From the NCBI GenBank assembly GCA_902491055.1, contig CABUGI010000028.1, positions 1 through 20,544 on the forward strand: DNA of 20,544 bases. The letters run 5' to 3'. A program made the translations under genes and the position numbers. Of this stretch, positions 7,167 through 13,451 are shown piece by piece. Source of the DNA: an uncultured Collinsella sp. Its GTDB lineage: Bacteria; Actinomycetota; Coriobacteriia; Coriobacteriales; Coriobacteriaceae. Position 1 is the stretch's first letter. The number at the start of each line of letters is the position of its first letter. Below the pieces are notes generated by a model. That model ran no database searches. It saw nothing but the letters and a program-made list of their open reading frames with translations, and was not told the DNA's origin.

Positions 7167-7204
7167 CAAGGGGCTCCCCCGTACATGGACGGGGGAGCCC
7201 CTTG
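7167..7204. terminator. Hairpin terminator downstream of manA
   Basis: A perfect 16-bp stem (CAAGGGGCTCCCCCGT at 7167-7182 with 7189-7204) and 6-nt loop lies 25 nt beyond the manA stop on the minus strand. It is very stable; the U tract on either side is poor. It probably works for manA and as a last stop for plus-strand transcripts. Confidence 0.7.
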
Positions 7205-7228
7205 TTGCGTTTGGGTTGTTGGTGCGAT

Positions 7229-8161
7229 CTACAGATGCGAGACGATCAGTTCCATCTTGCCTTTGAGGTCGATGGAGCTGACGGTGCTCGGGGCCAGCAG
7301 GTGGCTTCCCTTGTGGACGGGGTCGCCGCAGACGGTGCCTTCGCCGTCGATGACCGACAGGCACATGAAGGGCCAGCGCTGGTCGAGGATCTTGCTGCCG
7401 TCGACACGCACGCGATCGACGGTGTAGCAGGGGTTAGACTCGAGCTCGGTCACGCCGTCCACCTCGGGCGCGGTCACGGTACCATCGACCGGGGCCTGGA
7501 CGTCAAAGTCGATGCAGTCGAGGCTCTGCTTAATGTGCAGCGGGCGCAGTTTGCCGTCGGTGCCCGGGCGATCATAGTCGTACAGACGATACGTCACGTC
7601 GCTCGACTGCTGCGTTTCCAAAATGAGCGTGCCGGCCTTGATGGCGTGAACGGTACCGGAATCAATCTGGAAAAAGTCGCCCTTGTGGATCGGTAGTACG
7701 TTGAGCATGTCGTCCCAGCGGCCGTCCTTGATCATCTGTGCGGCCTCAGTGCGGTCTTTAGCACGCTGGCCGACGATGATCGTGGCGCCGGGCTCGCAAT
7801 CCAGCACGTACCAGCACTCGGTTTTACCCAGGCTGCCGTTCTCGTGCTCGGCGGCGTACTCGTCGTTGGGATGAATCTGGATCGAAAGGTCGTCCTTGGC
7901 GTCCAGAATCTTGATGAGCAGCGGGAACTCCTTGCCCTCGCAGTTGCCAAAGAGCTCGCGGTGCTCGGCCCACAGCCACGACAGCGTGTGGCCGGCGTAC
8001 GGTCCCTCCGCAATCTGGCAGTCACCGTTGGGATGGGCCGAGATGGCCCAGCACTCACCGATGGGACCTTCGGGAATGTCGTAACCAAATACGGTTTCGA
8101 GCTGGCGGCCACCCCAGATCTTCTCGTGGAAGATCGGCGTCAGTTTAATCAAATCGGACAT
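7229..8161 (-). CDS. manA: Mannose-6-phosphate isomerase, class I, short (Firmicutes-type)
   Basis: A cupin-fold zinc enzyme that interconverts mannose 6-phosphate and fructose 6-phosphate in the cytoplasm. The zinc ligands are visible: Q95 and H97 in LSIQIHPND, E115 in KTECWYVL and H172 in DSGTVHAI. The late motif YRLYDYDR (191-198) is also typical. At 310 aa it matches the ~315-residue B. subtilis-type isomerases. I chose the ATG at 8161 because GGGGG ends 7 nt upstream; the other ATG at 8167 almost touches the G run. It lies 74 nt downstream of the gntR gene on the same strand, so the two probably share a transcript. Confidence 0.93.
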   Translation of the reverse strand: MSDLIKLTPIFHEKIWGGRQLETVFGYDIPEGPIGECWAISAHPNGDCQIAEGPYAGHTLSWLWAEHRELFGNCEGKEFPLLIKILDAKDDLSIQIHPNDEYAAEHENGSLGKTECWYVLDCEPGATIIVGQRAKDRTEAAQMIKDGRWDDMLNVLPIHKGDFFQIDSGTVHAIKAGTLILETQQSSDVTYRLYDYDRPGTDGKLRPLHIKQSLDCIDFDVQAPVDGTVTAPEVDGVTELESNPCYTVDRVRVDGSKILDQRWPFMCLSVIDGEGTVCGDPVHKGSHLLAPSTVSSIDLKGKMELIVSHL

Positions 8162-8182
8162 ATTCATACCCCCATTATGTTG

Positions 8183-8222
8183 CGCGGGCGTTGCACAAAA
8201 CAGCTCAAAACGAGCGCCCGCG
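8183..8222 (-). other. Hairpin between gntR and manA
   Basis: On the minus strand CGCGGGCG (8222-8215) can pair with CGCCCGCG (8190-8183), with a small CTC-GTTTT-GAG hairpin in between. No U tract follows, so it could be an mRNA processing or stability element, or a partial terminator that lowers manA relative to gntR. Confidence 0.4.
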
Positions 8223-8235
8223 TGACTACAAAAAC

Positions 8236-8955
8236 TTATGCCAACGTTACGTTGTGCAACTCAAAGCGATCGCCAACGTTGCGCGAGATCGAATACTCAA
8301 AGGCGGCGCCGCTGTCCAAAAAGCCAATCTGGGTGAGCTCGAGCAGGGGAGAGCCAAGTTTGGTGTCCAGACGCTCGGCTTCTTCCTCGGTTGCTGCCAC
8401 GGCGCGAATGGTACGGTGGAAGCTCGAAATCTTCAGCCCACATTGCTCGCGGATGAAGCGGTAGACCGATCCGTACAGGTCCTTCTTTTTAAGGCCTGGG
8501 ATCAGCTCGAGGGGCATGTAGGTGTACTCGATAACGATGGGCTTCTCATCGGCCTGACGCACGCGCACGACGTGATAGGCAAAGTCATCCTCGGCAATTC
8601 CCAGCTGGGCTGCGATGTCCGCTGGTGGATTAACGATCGAGAAATCGTAGACCACCGAGGTCACCTTCTCCCCGCGATGCTCATACGAAAAACCCTGGGT
8701 ACGGTCGTTTTTGCCCTGGAAAAACGCCTGGCCGGGAAGCCCCGCCGTGTCCTTAACGTAGGTACCCGATCCACGCCGGCTGGTAATAAGACCTTCTTCG
8801 GTGATTTGTTCAATAGCTCGTTTGACGGTGATTTTGGAAACGTTATAGAGCTTGCAGAACTCAACGACGGTAGGAAGCTTGTCGCCCGGTTTAAGAGCGC
8901 CATCCTCGATAGTGCGACGAATATCTGCAGCTATCGCTTCGTATTTGGGAATCAT
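8236..8955 (-). CDS. GntR/HutC-family transcriptional regulator with UTRA domain
   Basis: A 239-residue repressor-type regulator. Residues 1-70 form the winged HTH (KYEAIAADIRRTIEDGALKPGDKLPTVVEFCKLYNVSKITVKRAIEQITEEGLITSRRGSGTYV). Residues about 90-235 form the UTRA ligand-binding domain, ending in the usual 'F.YS.SRNVGDRFELHN'. HutC members sense sugars, amino-sugar phosphates or histidine intermediates. The ATG at 8955 is chosen because a perfect AAGGAGG precedes it by a few bases; an upstream TTG would overlap that site. It sits upstream of manA on the same strand and divergent from a ROK kinase, so the effector is probably a hexose phosphate or a related sugar. This last point is inference. 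Confidence 0.9.
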   Translation of the reverse strand: MIPKYEAIAADIRRTIEDGALKPGDKLPTVVEFCKLYNVSKITVKRAIEQITEEGLITSRRGSGTYVKDTAGLPGQAFFQGKNDRTQGFSYEHRGEKVTSVVYDFSIVNPPADIAAQLGIAEDDFAYHVVRVRQADEKPIVIEYTYMPLELIPGLKKKDLYGSVYRFIREQCGLKISSFHRTIRAVAATEEEAERLDTKLGSPLLELTQIGFLDSGAAFEYSISRNVGDRFELHNVTLA

Positions 8956-8975
8956 GGAACCTCCTTTCAAACTTG

Positions 8976-9003
8976 GTTGAGTATAAAAGAAAGTATAGTC
9001 AAC
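8976..9003 (-). promoter_or_regulatory. Candidate GntR operator and promoter
   Basis: An inverted repeat GTTGAGTATA-N8-TATAGTCAAC (one mismatch in 10-bp arms) lies 20 nt upstream of the gntR ATG. On the minus strand it contains two TATACT hexamers (8997-8992 and 8985-8980) and TTGACT (9002-8997). The 11-nt spacing between TTGACT and the second TATACT is too short for a standard promoter, so I cannot assign the boxes. Position over the promoter suggests autoregulation. Confidence 0.55.
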
Positions 9004-9197
9004 ACCTAAGTATCTCTATTGAGTTATTGAAAAGTTCGAGAAAGATAAAATTAAAAGTCGCCCCGCTTGAAAAATTAGAGCGTTTTAAATGATAAACGTC
9101 TGAGTAGTGTCGTGTTGAGAAATGATCGGTCCGAGGACGGGGCCGAACCGATATAACACCCAGCGAACCGAATCTCGTACTCTGCGCTTCCCCAGAT

Positions 9198-9237
9198 AAA
9201 ACCTGCCAAAACAAACCTGTCCTTTTTGGTAGGTTTT
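9198..9237. other. AT-rich hairpin in the gntR/ROK-kinase intergenic region
   Basis: The gap 8956-9291 holds the gntR operator and this hairpin. AAAACCTGCCAAAA (9198-9211) pairs with TTTTGGTAGGTTTT (9224-9237) through one G-U wobble, with a 12-nt loop. It resembles a terminator on either strand and lies 54 nt before the kinase start, so it could be a leader structure or an insulator between the divergent transcripts. A TACCAT box (9252-9257) is a weak -10 candidate. The remainder, 9004-9197, is fairly AT-rich and shows no gene. Confidence 0.4.
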
Positions 9238-9291
9238 TGCCTTGGGAGCGGTACCATACAGGCAATGTTTAAACGAGAAAGGCGGGCTCCC

Positions 9292-10245
9292 ATGGAACCT
9301 AAGCAGTATTACATCGGCATCGACGTCGGCGGCACCTCGGTCAAGGAGGGTCTGTTCGATGAGGACGGAAACCTGCTTGCCAAGGCCAGCGTGCCCACGC
9401 CTCCCATCGTTGACGCTGCGGGCTTTGCCGCGGTGACCGAGGCTATCGACCAGGTGGTCGCCAAGGCCCAGGTTCCGCGTGCCTTTGTGGCGGGCATTGG
9501 CTTGGCCGTTCCGTGCCCCATCCCGGCATCGGGCGATGCCAAGGTCAAGGCCAACATTGCCATTAACCTGCCCGAGCTCAAGATTGCCATCCAGGAGCAC
9601 TGCCCCGACGCGGTCGTTAAGTACGAGAACGACGCCAACGCCGCTGCTATGGGCGAGGCCTGGCTCGGCTCTGCCAAGGGCGTACAGAACGTGGTGATGG
9701 TCACCATCGGTACCGGCGTGGGCGGCGGCGTTATCGTTAACGGCGATGTGGTATCGGGCGTTGTGGGCGCCGGCGGCGAGATTGGCCACATGTGCCTGAA
9801 CCCGGCCGAGGAGCGTACCTGCGGCTGCGGTGGCCATGGCCACCTGGAGCAGTATTCCAGTGCCACCGGCGTGGTGAGCAACTACCTTGCCGAGTGCAAG
9901 AAGGCGGGCGTCGAGCCCATCGAGCTCACCGGCCCCTCAGATTCCAAGGACGTGTTCCAGGCCTGCCGCGAGGGTGACAAGCTGGCGCTGGCAGCTGCCG
10001 ATACCATGGCCGACTATCTCGGCCGCGCTCTGGCGCTTATTGCCAACGTGGTTGATCCCGAGATGTTCCTCATCGGCGGCGGCGCCTCCGCTTCGGCCGA
10101 TGTCTACCTCGACGCCGTTCGCGAGCACTTCCAGCGCTACGCGCTTTCCGCCTCGCGTGAGACGCCCATTAAGGTCGCTTCGCTCGGCAACGACGCCGGC
10201 ATCATCGGCGCCGCCTACGTAGCTCTGCGCGCCGCCGGTAAATAG
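9292..10245 (+). CDS. ROK-family sugar kinase, probable glucokinase
   Basis: A 317-residue cytoplasmic ROK kinase that phosphorylates a hexose (glucose or an amino sugar) with ATP. Motifs: phosphate loop DVGGTSVKEG (11-20), YENDANAAAMGE (111-122) with catalytic D114, TIGTGVGGGV (138-147), GGEIGHM (161-167) and the zinc motif CGCGGHGHLE (177-186). The zinc motif normally reads CxCGxxGCxE, so here His replaces the last Cys at 184; His can still bind zinc. There is no N-terminal HTH, so it is an enzyme, not a ROK repressor. ATG 9292 has AAAGG about 9 nt upstream. Glucokinase is the best guess; substrate cannot be fixed from sequence. It is divergent from gntR-manA, which fits sugar catabolism. 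Confidence 0.9.
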   Translation: MEPKQYYIGIDVGGTSVKEGLFDEDGNLLAKASVPTPPIVDAAGFAAVTEAIDQVVAKAQVPRAFVAGIGLAVPCPIPASGDAKVKANIAINLPELKIAIQEHCPDAVVKYENDANAAAMGEAWLGSAKGVQNVVMVTIGTGVGGGVIVNGDVVSGVVGAGGEIGHMCLNPAEERTCGCGGHGHLEQYSSATGVVSNYLAECKKAGVEPIELTGPSDSKDVFQACREGDKLALAAADTMADYLGRALALIANVVDPEMFLIGGGASASADVYLDAVREHFQRYALSASRETPIKVASLGNDAGIIGAAYVALRAAGK

Positions 10246-10246
10246 C

Positions 10247-10277
10247 TGGTGCAAGGGGGTCAGGTTACTTTGCACCA
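10247..10277 (-). repeat. 31-bp hairpin repeat, copy 2
   Basis: TGGTGCAA (10247-10254) pairs perfectly with TTGCACCA (10270-10277). Bases 10256-10278 are the exact reverse complement of 3874-3896 (copy 1), so the element is in opposite orientation. It begins 2 nt after the stop of the ROK kinase and could cap the 3' end of that mRNA. It has no U tract. Confidence 0.7.
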
Positions 10278-10366
10278 ACACGGTGAAAAGGGACGGCCTT
10301 GGCCCCCGTGCCTGCCCCAAAATATGCCGTGGCCCTTCCGTCTGCGAAGGCTCGGCATCGGCGTGC

Positions 10367-10372
10367 TACCAT
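10367..10372 (+). promoter_or_regulatory. Candidate -10 box for ppaC
   Basis: TACCAT lies 39 nt before the ppaC ATG in a gap with no other promoter-like signal. No recognisable -35 box is present, so this is tentative. Confidence 0.3.
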
Positions 10373-10410
10373 AGCTACGTCCAAGTACACATATCAAGTG
10401 GAGGATATCC

Positions 10411-11334
10411 ATGGCAAACGTTCTTGTCTTTGGTCACCAGAACCCCGATAACGACGCCATCATGAGCGCCGTCGTCCTGTCCCAGCTGCTCAACCAGGTT
10501 GAGTATGCCGGCAACACCTACGAGGCCTGCGCCCTTGGTCAGCTTCCGGCAGAGTCCGCCAAGCTGCTCGCCGACGCCGGTATTGCCGAGCCTCGCGTGA
10601 TTGAGTCCGTCGAGGCCGGTCAGCTCGTCGTCCTCACCGACCACAACGAGTCCGCCCAGTCCGTCGCCGGTCTTAAGGACGCCACGGTCTTTGGCGTCGT
10701 CGATCATCATCGCATCGGCGACTTCGAGACCGCCGGCCCGCTGCACTACATCTGCCTGCCCTGGGGCTCCAGCTGCACCATCGTCACCAAGCTCGCCGGC
10801 GTGCTCGGCGTTGAGCTTTCCGACGTCCAGGCCAAGCTGCTGCTCTCGGCCATGATGACCGATACGCTCATGCTCAAGAGCCCCACCACCACCGATGTCG
10901 ACCGCGCCGTCGCCGCCAAGCTCGGCGAGCAGGTGGGTGTCGACCCGGTCAAGTTTGGCATGGAGGTCTTCCTCACCCGTCCGTCCGGCTCCTTCACCGC
11001 AGCCGAGATGGTCGGCAACGACATCAAGATGTTTGAGCCCGCCGGCAAGAAGCTGCTCATCGGCCAGTACGAGACCGTCGACAAGACCCGTGCGCTCGGC
11101 ATGATCGACGAGATTCGCGAGGCCATGCGCGCCTACGCCGCCGAGAAGGGTGCTGACGGCATTGTCCTGTGCATCACCGACATCATGGAGGAGGGCTCGC
11201 AGGTCCTGCTCGAGGGCGAGACCGAGGCTGCTCAGAAGGGCCTGGGCATTGCCGACGAGCACGACGGCGTCTGGATGCCGGGCGTCCTCTCCCGTAAGAA
11301 GCAGGTCGCTGCCCCCATCATGGCCGCCTGCTAG
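10411..11334 (+). CDS. ppaC: Manganese-dependent inorganic pyrophosphatase (family II)
   Basis: A 307-residue cytoplasmic DHH-superfamily enzyme that hydrolyses pyrophosphate to phosphate and pulls biosynthetic reactions forward. The N-terminal DHH domain shows the metal ligands H9, D13 and D15 in GHQNPDND, D77 in LTDHNE, the DHH triad D98-H99-H100 in VVDHHRIGDF, and D151 in MMTDTLMLKSPT. The C-terminal DHHA2 domain ends with SRKKQ, the substrate-binding signature. Length matches the ~309-residue family II enzymes, and no CBS domains are inserted. GGAGG (10399-10403) lies 7 nt before the ATG. It is flanked by its own promoter candidate and a strong terminator, hence probably monocistronic. 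Confidence 0.96.
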   Translation: MANVLVFGHQNPDNDAIMSAVVLSQLLNQVEYAGNTYEACALGQLPAESAKLLADAGIAEPRVIESVEAGQLVVLTDHNESAQSVAGLKDATVFGVVDHHRIGDFETAGPLHYICLPWGSSCTIVTKLAGVLGVELSDVQAKLLLSAMMTDTLMLKSPTTTDVDRAVAAKLGEQVGVDPVKFGMEVFLTRPSGSFTAAEMVGNDIKMFEPAGKKLLIGQYETVDKTRALGMIDEIREAMRAYAAEKGADGIVLCITDIMEEGSQVLLEGETEAAQKGLGIADEHDGVWMPGVLSRKKQVAAPIMAAC

Positions 11335-11354
11335 GTTCTTTTGACCTAACACCG

Positions 11355-11394
11355 ACGACCGGACCGCGGACGCCCCGCGCTCCGGTCGTTTTTT
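11355..11394 (+). terminator. Intrinsic terminator of ppaC
   Basis: CGACCGGA (11356-11363) pairs with TCCGGTCG (11381-11388), with inner CGCG/GCGC pairing possible, followed by TTTTTT (11389-11394). It lies 20 nt after the stop codon. Confidence 0.9.
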
Positions 11395-11437
11395 GTGCAC
11401 GGCGCCGCGTCGTCTCTTGGATAGGCGCGCCCGTGCC

Positions 11438-11458
11438 GTTGAGCAAATAATGTTCAAC
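11438..11458. promoter_or_regulatory. Inverted repeat upstream of nhaA
   Basis: GTTGAGCA-AATAA-TGTTCAAC, 8-bp arms with one mismatch, is an AT-rich operator-like palindrome about 145 nt upstream of nhaA. No adjacent regulator gene is seen, so the binding protein is unknown. A possible -10 (TAGGCT, about 11505-11510) lies downstream. Confidence 0.35.
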
Positions 11459-11533
11459 CTGTGGTTCCGCTTTTCGGCCACGCCTGCGTGCCTGTCGTGC
11501 AGGGTAGGCTAGATGCAAGCGTAATACGTTAGA

Positions 11534-11569
11534 GCGCGGCACCGCCACTTGGGCGGGCCGTGCTTTTTT
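11534..11569 (+). terminator. Terminator-like hairpin in the nhaA leader (attenuator candidate)
   Basis: GCGCGGC/GCCGTGC and CCGCC/GGCGG pair (one G-U wobble, one bulged A at 11541) around the loop ACTTG, followed by TTTTTT (11564-11569). It sits only 34 nt before the nhaA ATG. A second small hairpin ACGGGA-gctt-TCCCGT (11573-11588) follows directly before the ribosome site. Either it attenuates nhaA, or it ends a short untranslated RNA from 11400-11569. Confidence 0.7.
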
Positions 11570-11602
11570 AAGACGGGAGCTTTCCCGTGAAAGGAGCCGC
11601 CC

Positions 11603-12961
11603 ATGGCAGCACCCGAGCAGCTGTTTAACGTTCGTGAGCGCAAGCGTTTTGAGCGCCACGACATTTGGGAGCGCATCACCGAGAACGGCACGATTTCCGC
11701 CGCCGTCATGGTCTTCGCCGCCATCGCCGCCGTCATTTGCGCCAACACCGATGCCTACGAGGCCATCCATCACTTTTTGGAGACCCCGCTGTATGTGGGT
11801 CTGGGCAACCTTACGGCCGGTCTTACCGTTGAGCTTTTCGTCAACGACTTCCTCATGGCGATCTTCTTTTTGTTGGTGGGCATTGAGCTTAAGTACGAGA
11901 TGACGGTCGGCGAGCTCAAGAACCCGCGCCAGGCTATGCTTCCCATGCTGGCGGCCGTGGGCGGCGTCGTCGTTCCCGCCTGCATCTATCTGATCTTTAA
12001 CCATGCCGGCGCGCACAACGGCTGGGCCATTCCCATGGCAACCGATATTGCCTTTGCGCTGGGCGTGCTGTCGCTTTTGGGCAACCGCGTGCCCAACGGC
12101 GTGCGCGTGTTCTTCTCGACGCTCGCCATCGCCGACGACCTCATCTCCATCGCCGCCATCGCCATCTTCTACGGTCAGAGCCCCAATCCGTTTTGGTTGG
12201 GCGCCGCCGCGCTTGTGACCTGTGCGCTCGTGTGGCTCAACAAGACGCAGCATTATCGCCTTGCCCCGTATTCGGTACTGGGCCTGCTGTTGTGGTTCTG
12301 CATGTTCAAGAGCGGCGTGCACGCTACGCTTGCTGGCGTCATCCTGGCCTTCACCATCCCAGCCAAGTGCGGTGTTAAGCTTGATAGTCTCACCGATTGG
12401 CTGGGCGAGTGCTTGCCGCTGCTCGATGACCGCTACGACGACGAGGCGCACATCCTGGGCCAGCATGACTTTACCGTCTCGACCACCAAAGTCGAGCGCG
12501 TCATGCACCGCGTGACCCCGCCGCTCATCCGCATGGAGCGCCTGATCTCCACGCCGGTCAACTTTGTGATCCTGCCGATCTTCGCGTTCGTCAACGCACA
12601 GGTTCGCCTGGTGGGCGTGGACATGAGCACGCTACTCACCGACCCGGTGACGCTCGGCGTGTACTTTGGCATGCTGCTGGGCAAGCCGATCGGCATCTTT
12701 GGCATGACGTTCGCCCTGGTCAAGCTCAAGGCCTGCGAGCTGCCGCACAATGTCAACTGGCATATGATTGCCGGCGTGGGCATTCTGGGCGGTATCGGCT
12801 TTACCATGTCGATTCTCATCAGCGGCCTCGCCTTCCCGACGGCCCAGTTTGAGGTTCTGGCCGCCAAGGCCGCTATTCTCGCCGGCTCTGTCACCGCGGC
12901 CGTACTTGGCATGATCTACATGAGTGTGATCTGCAAGCACCCCGCGCCCAAAGACGAGTAA
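11603..12961 (+). CDS. nhaA: Na+/H+ antiporter NhaA
   Basis: A 452-residue polytopic membrane protein that exports Na+ (or Li+) in exchange for protons, protecting against salt and alkali. The hallmark Asp pair is present as LAIADDLISI (D178, D179, matching D163/D164 of E. coli), with D148 in GWAIPMATDIAFALGVLSLLG matching D133. About twelve hydrophobic segments can be drawn. It is longer than E. coli NhaA (388 aa), owing to a hydrophilic central stretch around residues 275-305 (DDRYDDEAHILGQHDF) and longer ends, common in actinobacterial homologues. AAAGGAG lies about 6 nt before the ATG. It has its own terminator, and the leader carries an attenuator-like hairpin. Confidence 0.95.
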   Translation: MAAPEQLFNVRERKRFERHDIWERITENGTISAAVMVFAAIAAVICANTDAYEAIHHFLETPLYVGLGNLTAGLTVELFVNDFLMAIFFLLVGIELKYEMTVGELKNPRQAMLPMLAAVGGVVVPACIYLIFNHAGAHNGWAIPMATDIAFALGVLSLLGNRVPNGVRVFFSTLAIADDLISIAAIAIFYGQSPNPFWLGAAALVTCALVWLNKTQHYRLAPYSVLGLLLWFCMFKSGVHATLAGVILAFTIPAKCGVKLDSLTDWLGECLPLLDDRYDDEAHILGQHDFTVSTTKVERVMHRVTPPLIRMERLISTPVNFVILPIFAFVNAQVRLVGVDMSTLLTDPVTLGVYFGMLLGKPIGIFGMTFALVKLKACELPHNVNWHMIAGVGILGGIGFTMSILISGLAFPTAQFEVLAAKAAILAGSVTAAVLGMIYMSVICKHPAPKDE

Positions 12962-12978
12962 AAGCGCATACAAGTTTG

Positions 12979-13016
12979 AAAACGCCGCCCGTGAACACCA
13001 TCACGGGCGGCGTTTT
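12979..13016. terminator. Bidirectional terminator between nhaA and the small minus-strand gene
   Basis: A 16-bp perfect stem (AAAACGCCGCCCGTGA at 12979-12994 with 13001-13016) around ACACCA, with T-rich ends on both strands. It lies 18 nt after the nhaA stop. A second, AT-rich stem TAGTCATT/AATGACTA (13016-13023 with 13037-13044) follows it. Confidence 0.88.
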
Positions 13017-13047
13017 AGTCATTCGGGACGTTCTTAAATGACTAGGT

Positions 13048-13302
13048 TTATTCTACGGTGCCGTAGATGGCGCCCCAGCCGTGGGCGGCTAGGGCAGAGT
13101 TGAGCTGGTCGCAAAGTGACTGGCGGTCGTAGTAGCCGGGCGGCAAAAGGTTGACGATCTCCATGAGATCGGGCGCCAGGTCCAAGATTTCGGCCTGTAC
13201 GATCAGATCCAGGCGGTCGATGGCGTGGCGGTCGTAAAACAGTCCGTCGACCAGGCGCTGAAGGTCGCCGAATTCCTCGGCCTGGAACGATCCGTACTCC
13301 AT
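13048..13302 (-). CDS. Small uncharacterised protein (84 aa)
   Basis: I do not recognise a family. The protein is acidic, leucine-rich and probably helical, with no signal peptide, membrane segment, Cys or metal motif. The middle reads LDLIVQAEILDLAPDLMEIVNLLPPGYYDRQSL and looks like packed helices around a Pro-Pro-Gly-Tyr-Tyr turn. A good ribosome site (AAGGAGG, 5 nt before ATG), G+C-rich third positions and a well-placed bidirectional terminator support a real gene. It is divergent from the aminotransferase and convergent with nhaA, alone on its strand. A small adaptor or regulator is possible, but that is a guess. Confidence 0.75.
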   Translation of the reverse strand: MEYGSFQAEEFGDLQRLVDGLFYDRHAIDRLDLIVQAEILDLAPDLMEIVNLLPPGYYDRQSLCDQLNSALAAHGWGAIYGTVE

Positions 13303-13404
13303 AGTGCCTCCTTGGGCGCTTCATGCCGGCATGCGCGGCGATTCGTAATTCATTGCGATGGACTTAATCTATCACGGCTTCATAACGTTGCGACGGTAGC
13401 GGTC

Positions 13405-13410
13405 TATACT
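13405..13410 (+). promoter_or_regulatory. Candidate -10 box for the aminotransferase gene
   Basis: TATACT lies 42 nt before the ATG, in the 149-nt divergent gap. No -35 match at 16-18 nt is visible. Confidence 0.4.
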
Positions 13411-13451
13411 TAGAAGAATTGCAACGTACCGCTTCGTGAAAGGTCGCACCC

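Noticed and set aside
8980..9002. A canonical sigma-70 promoter for gntR (TTGACT plus TATACT)
   Set aside because: The two hexamers are only 11 nt apart, too close for standard recognition. I kept the palindrome as an operator but not this pairing.
9125..9152. ATCGGT/ACCGAT inverted repeat in the gntR to kinase gap
   Set aside because: Arms are only 6 bp around a 16-nt centre with no T tract or regulatory position; probably chance.
11400..11603. A known Na+/Li+ riboswitch before nhaA
   Set aside because: I cannot match the leader to a described aptamer, and the stretch between the possible start and the hairpin is short. Only the attenuator structure is supported.
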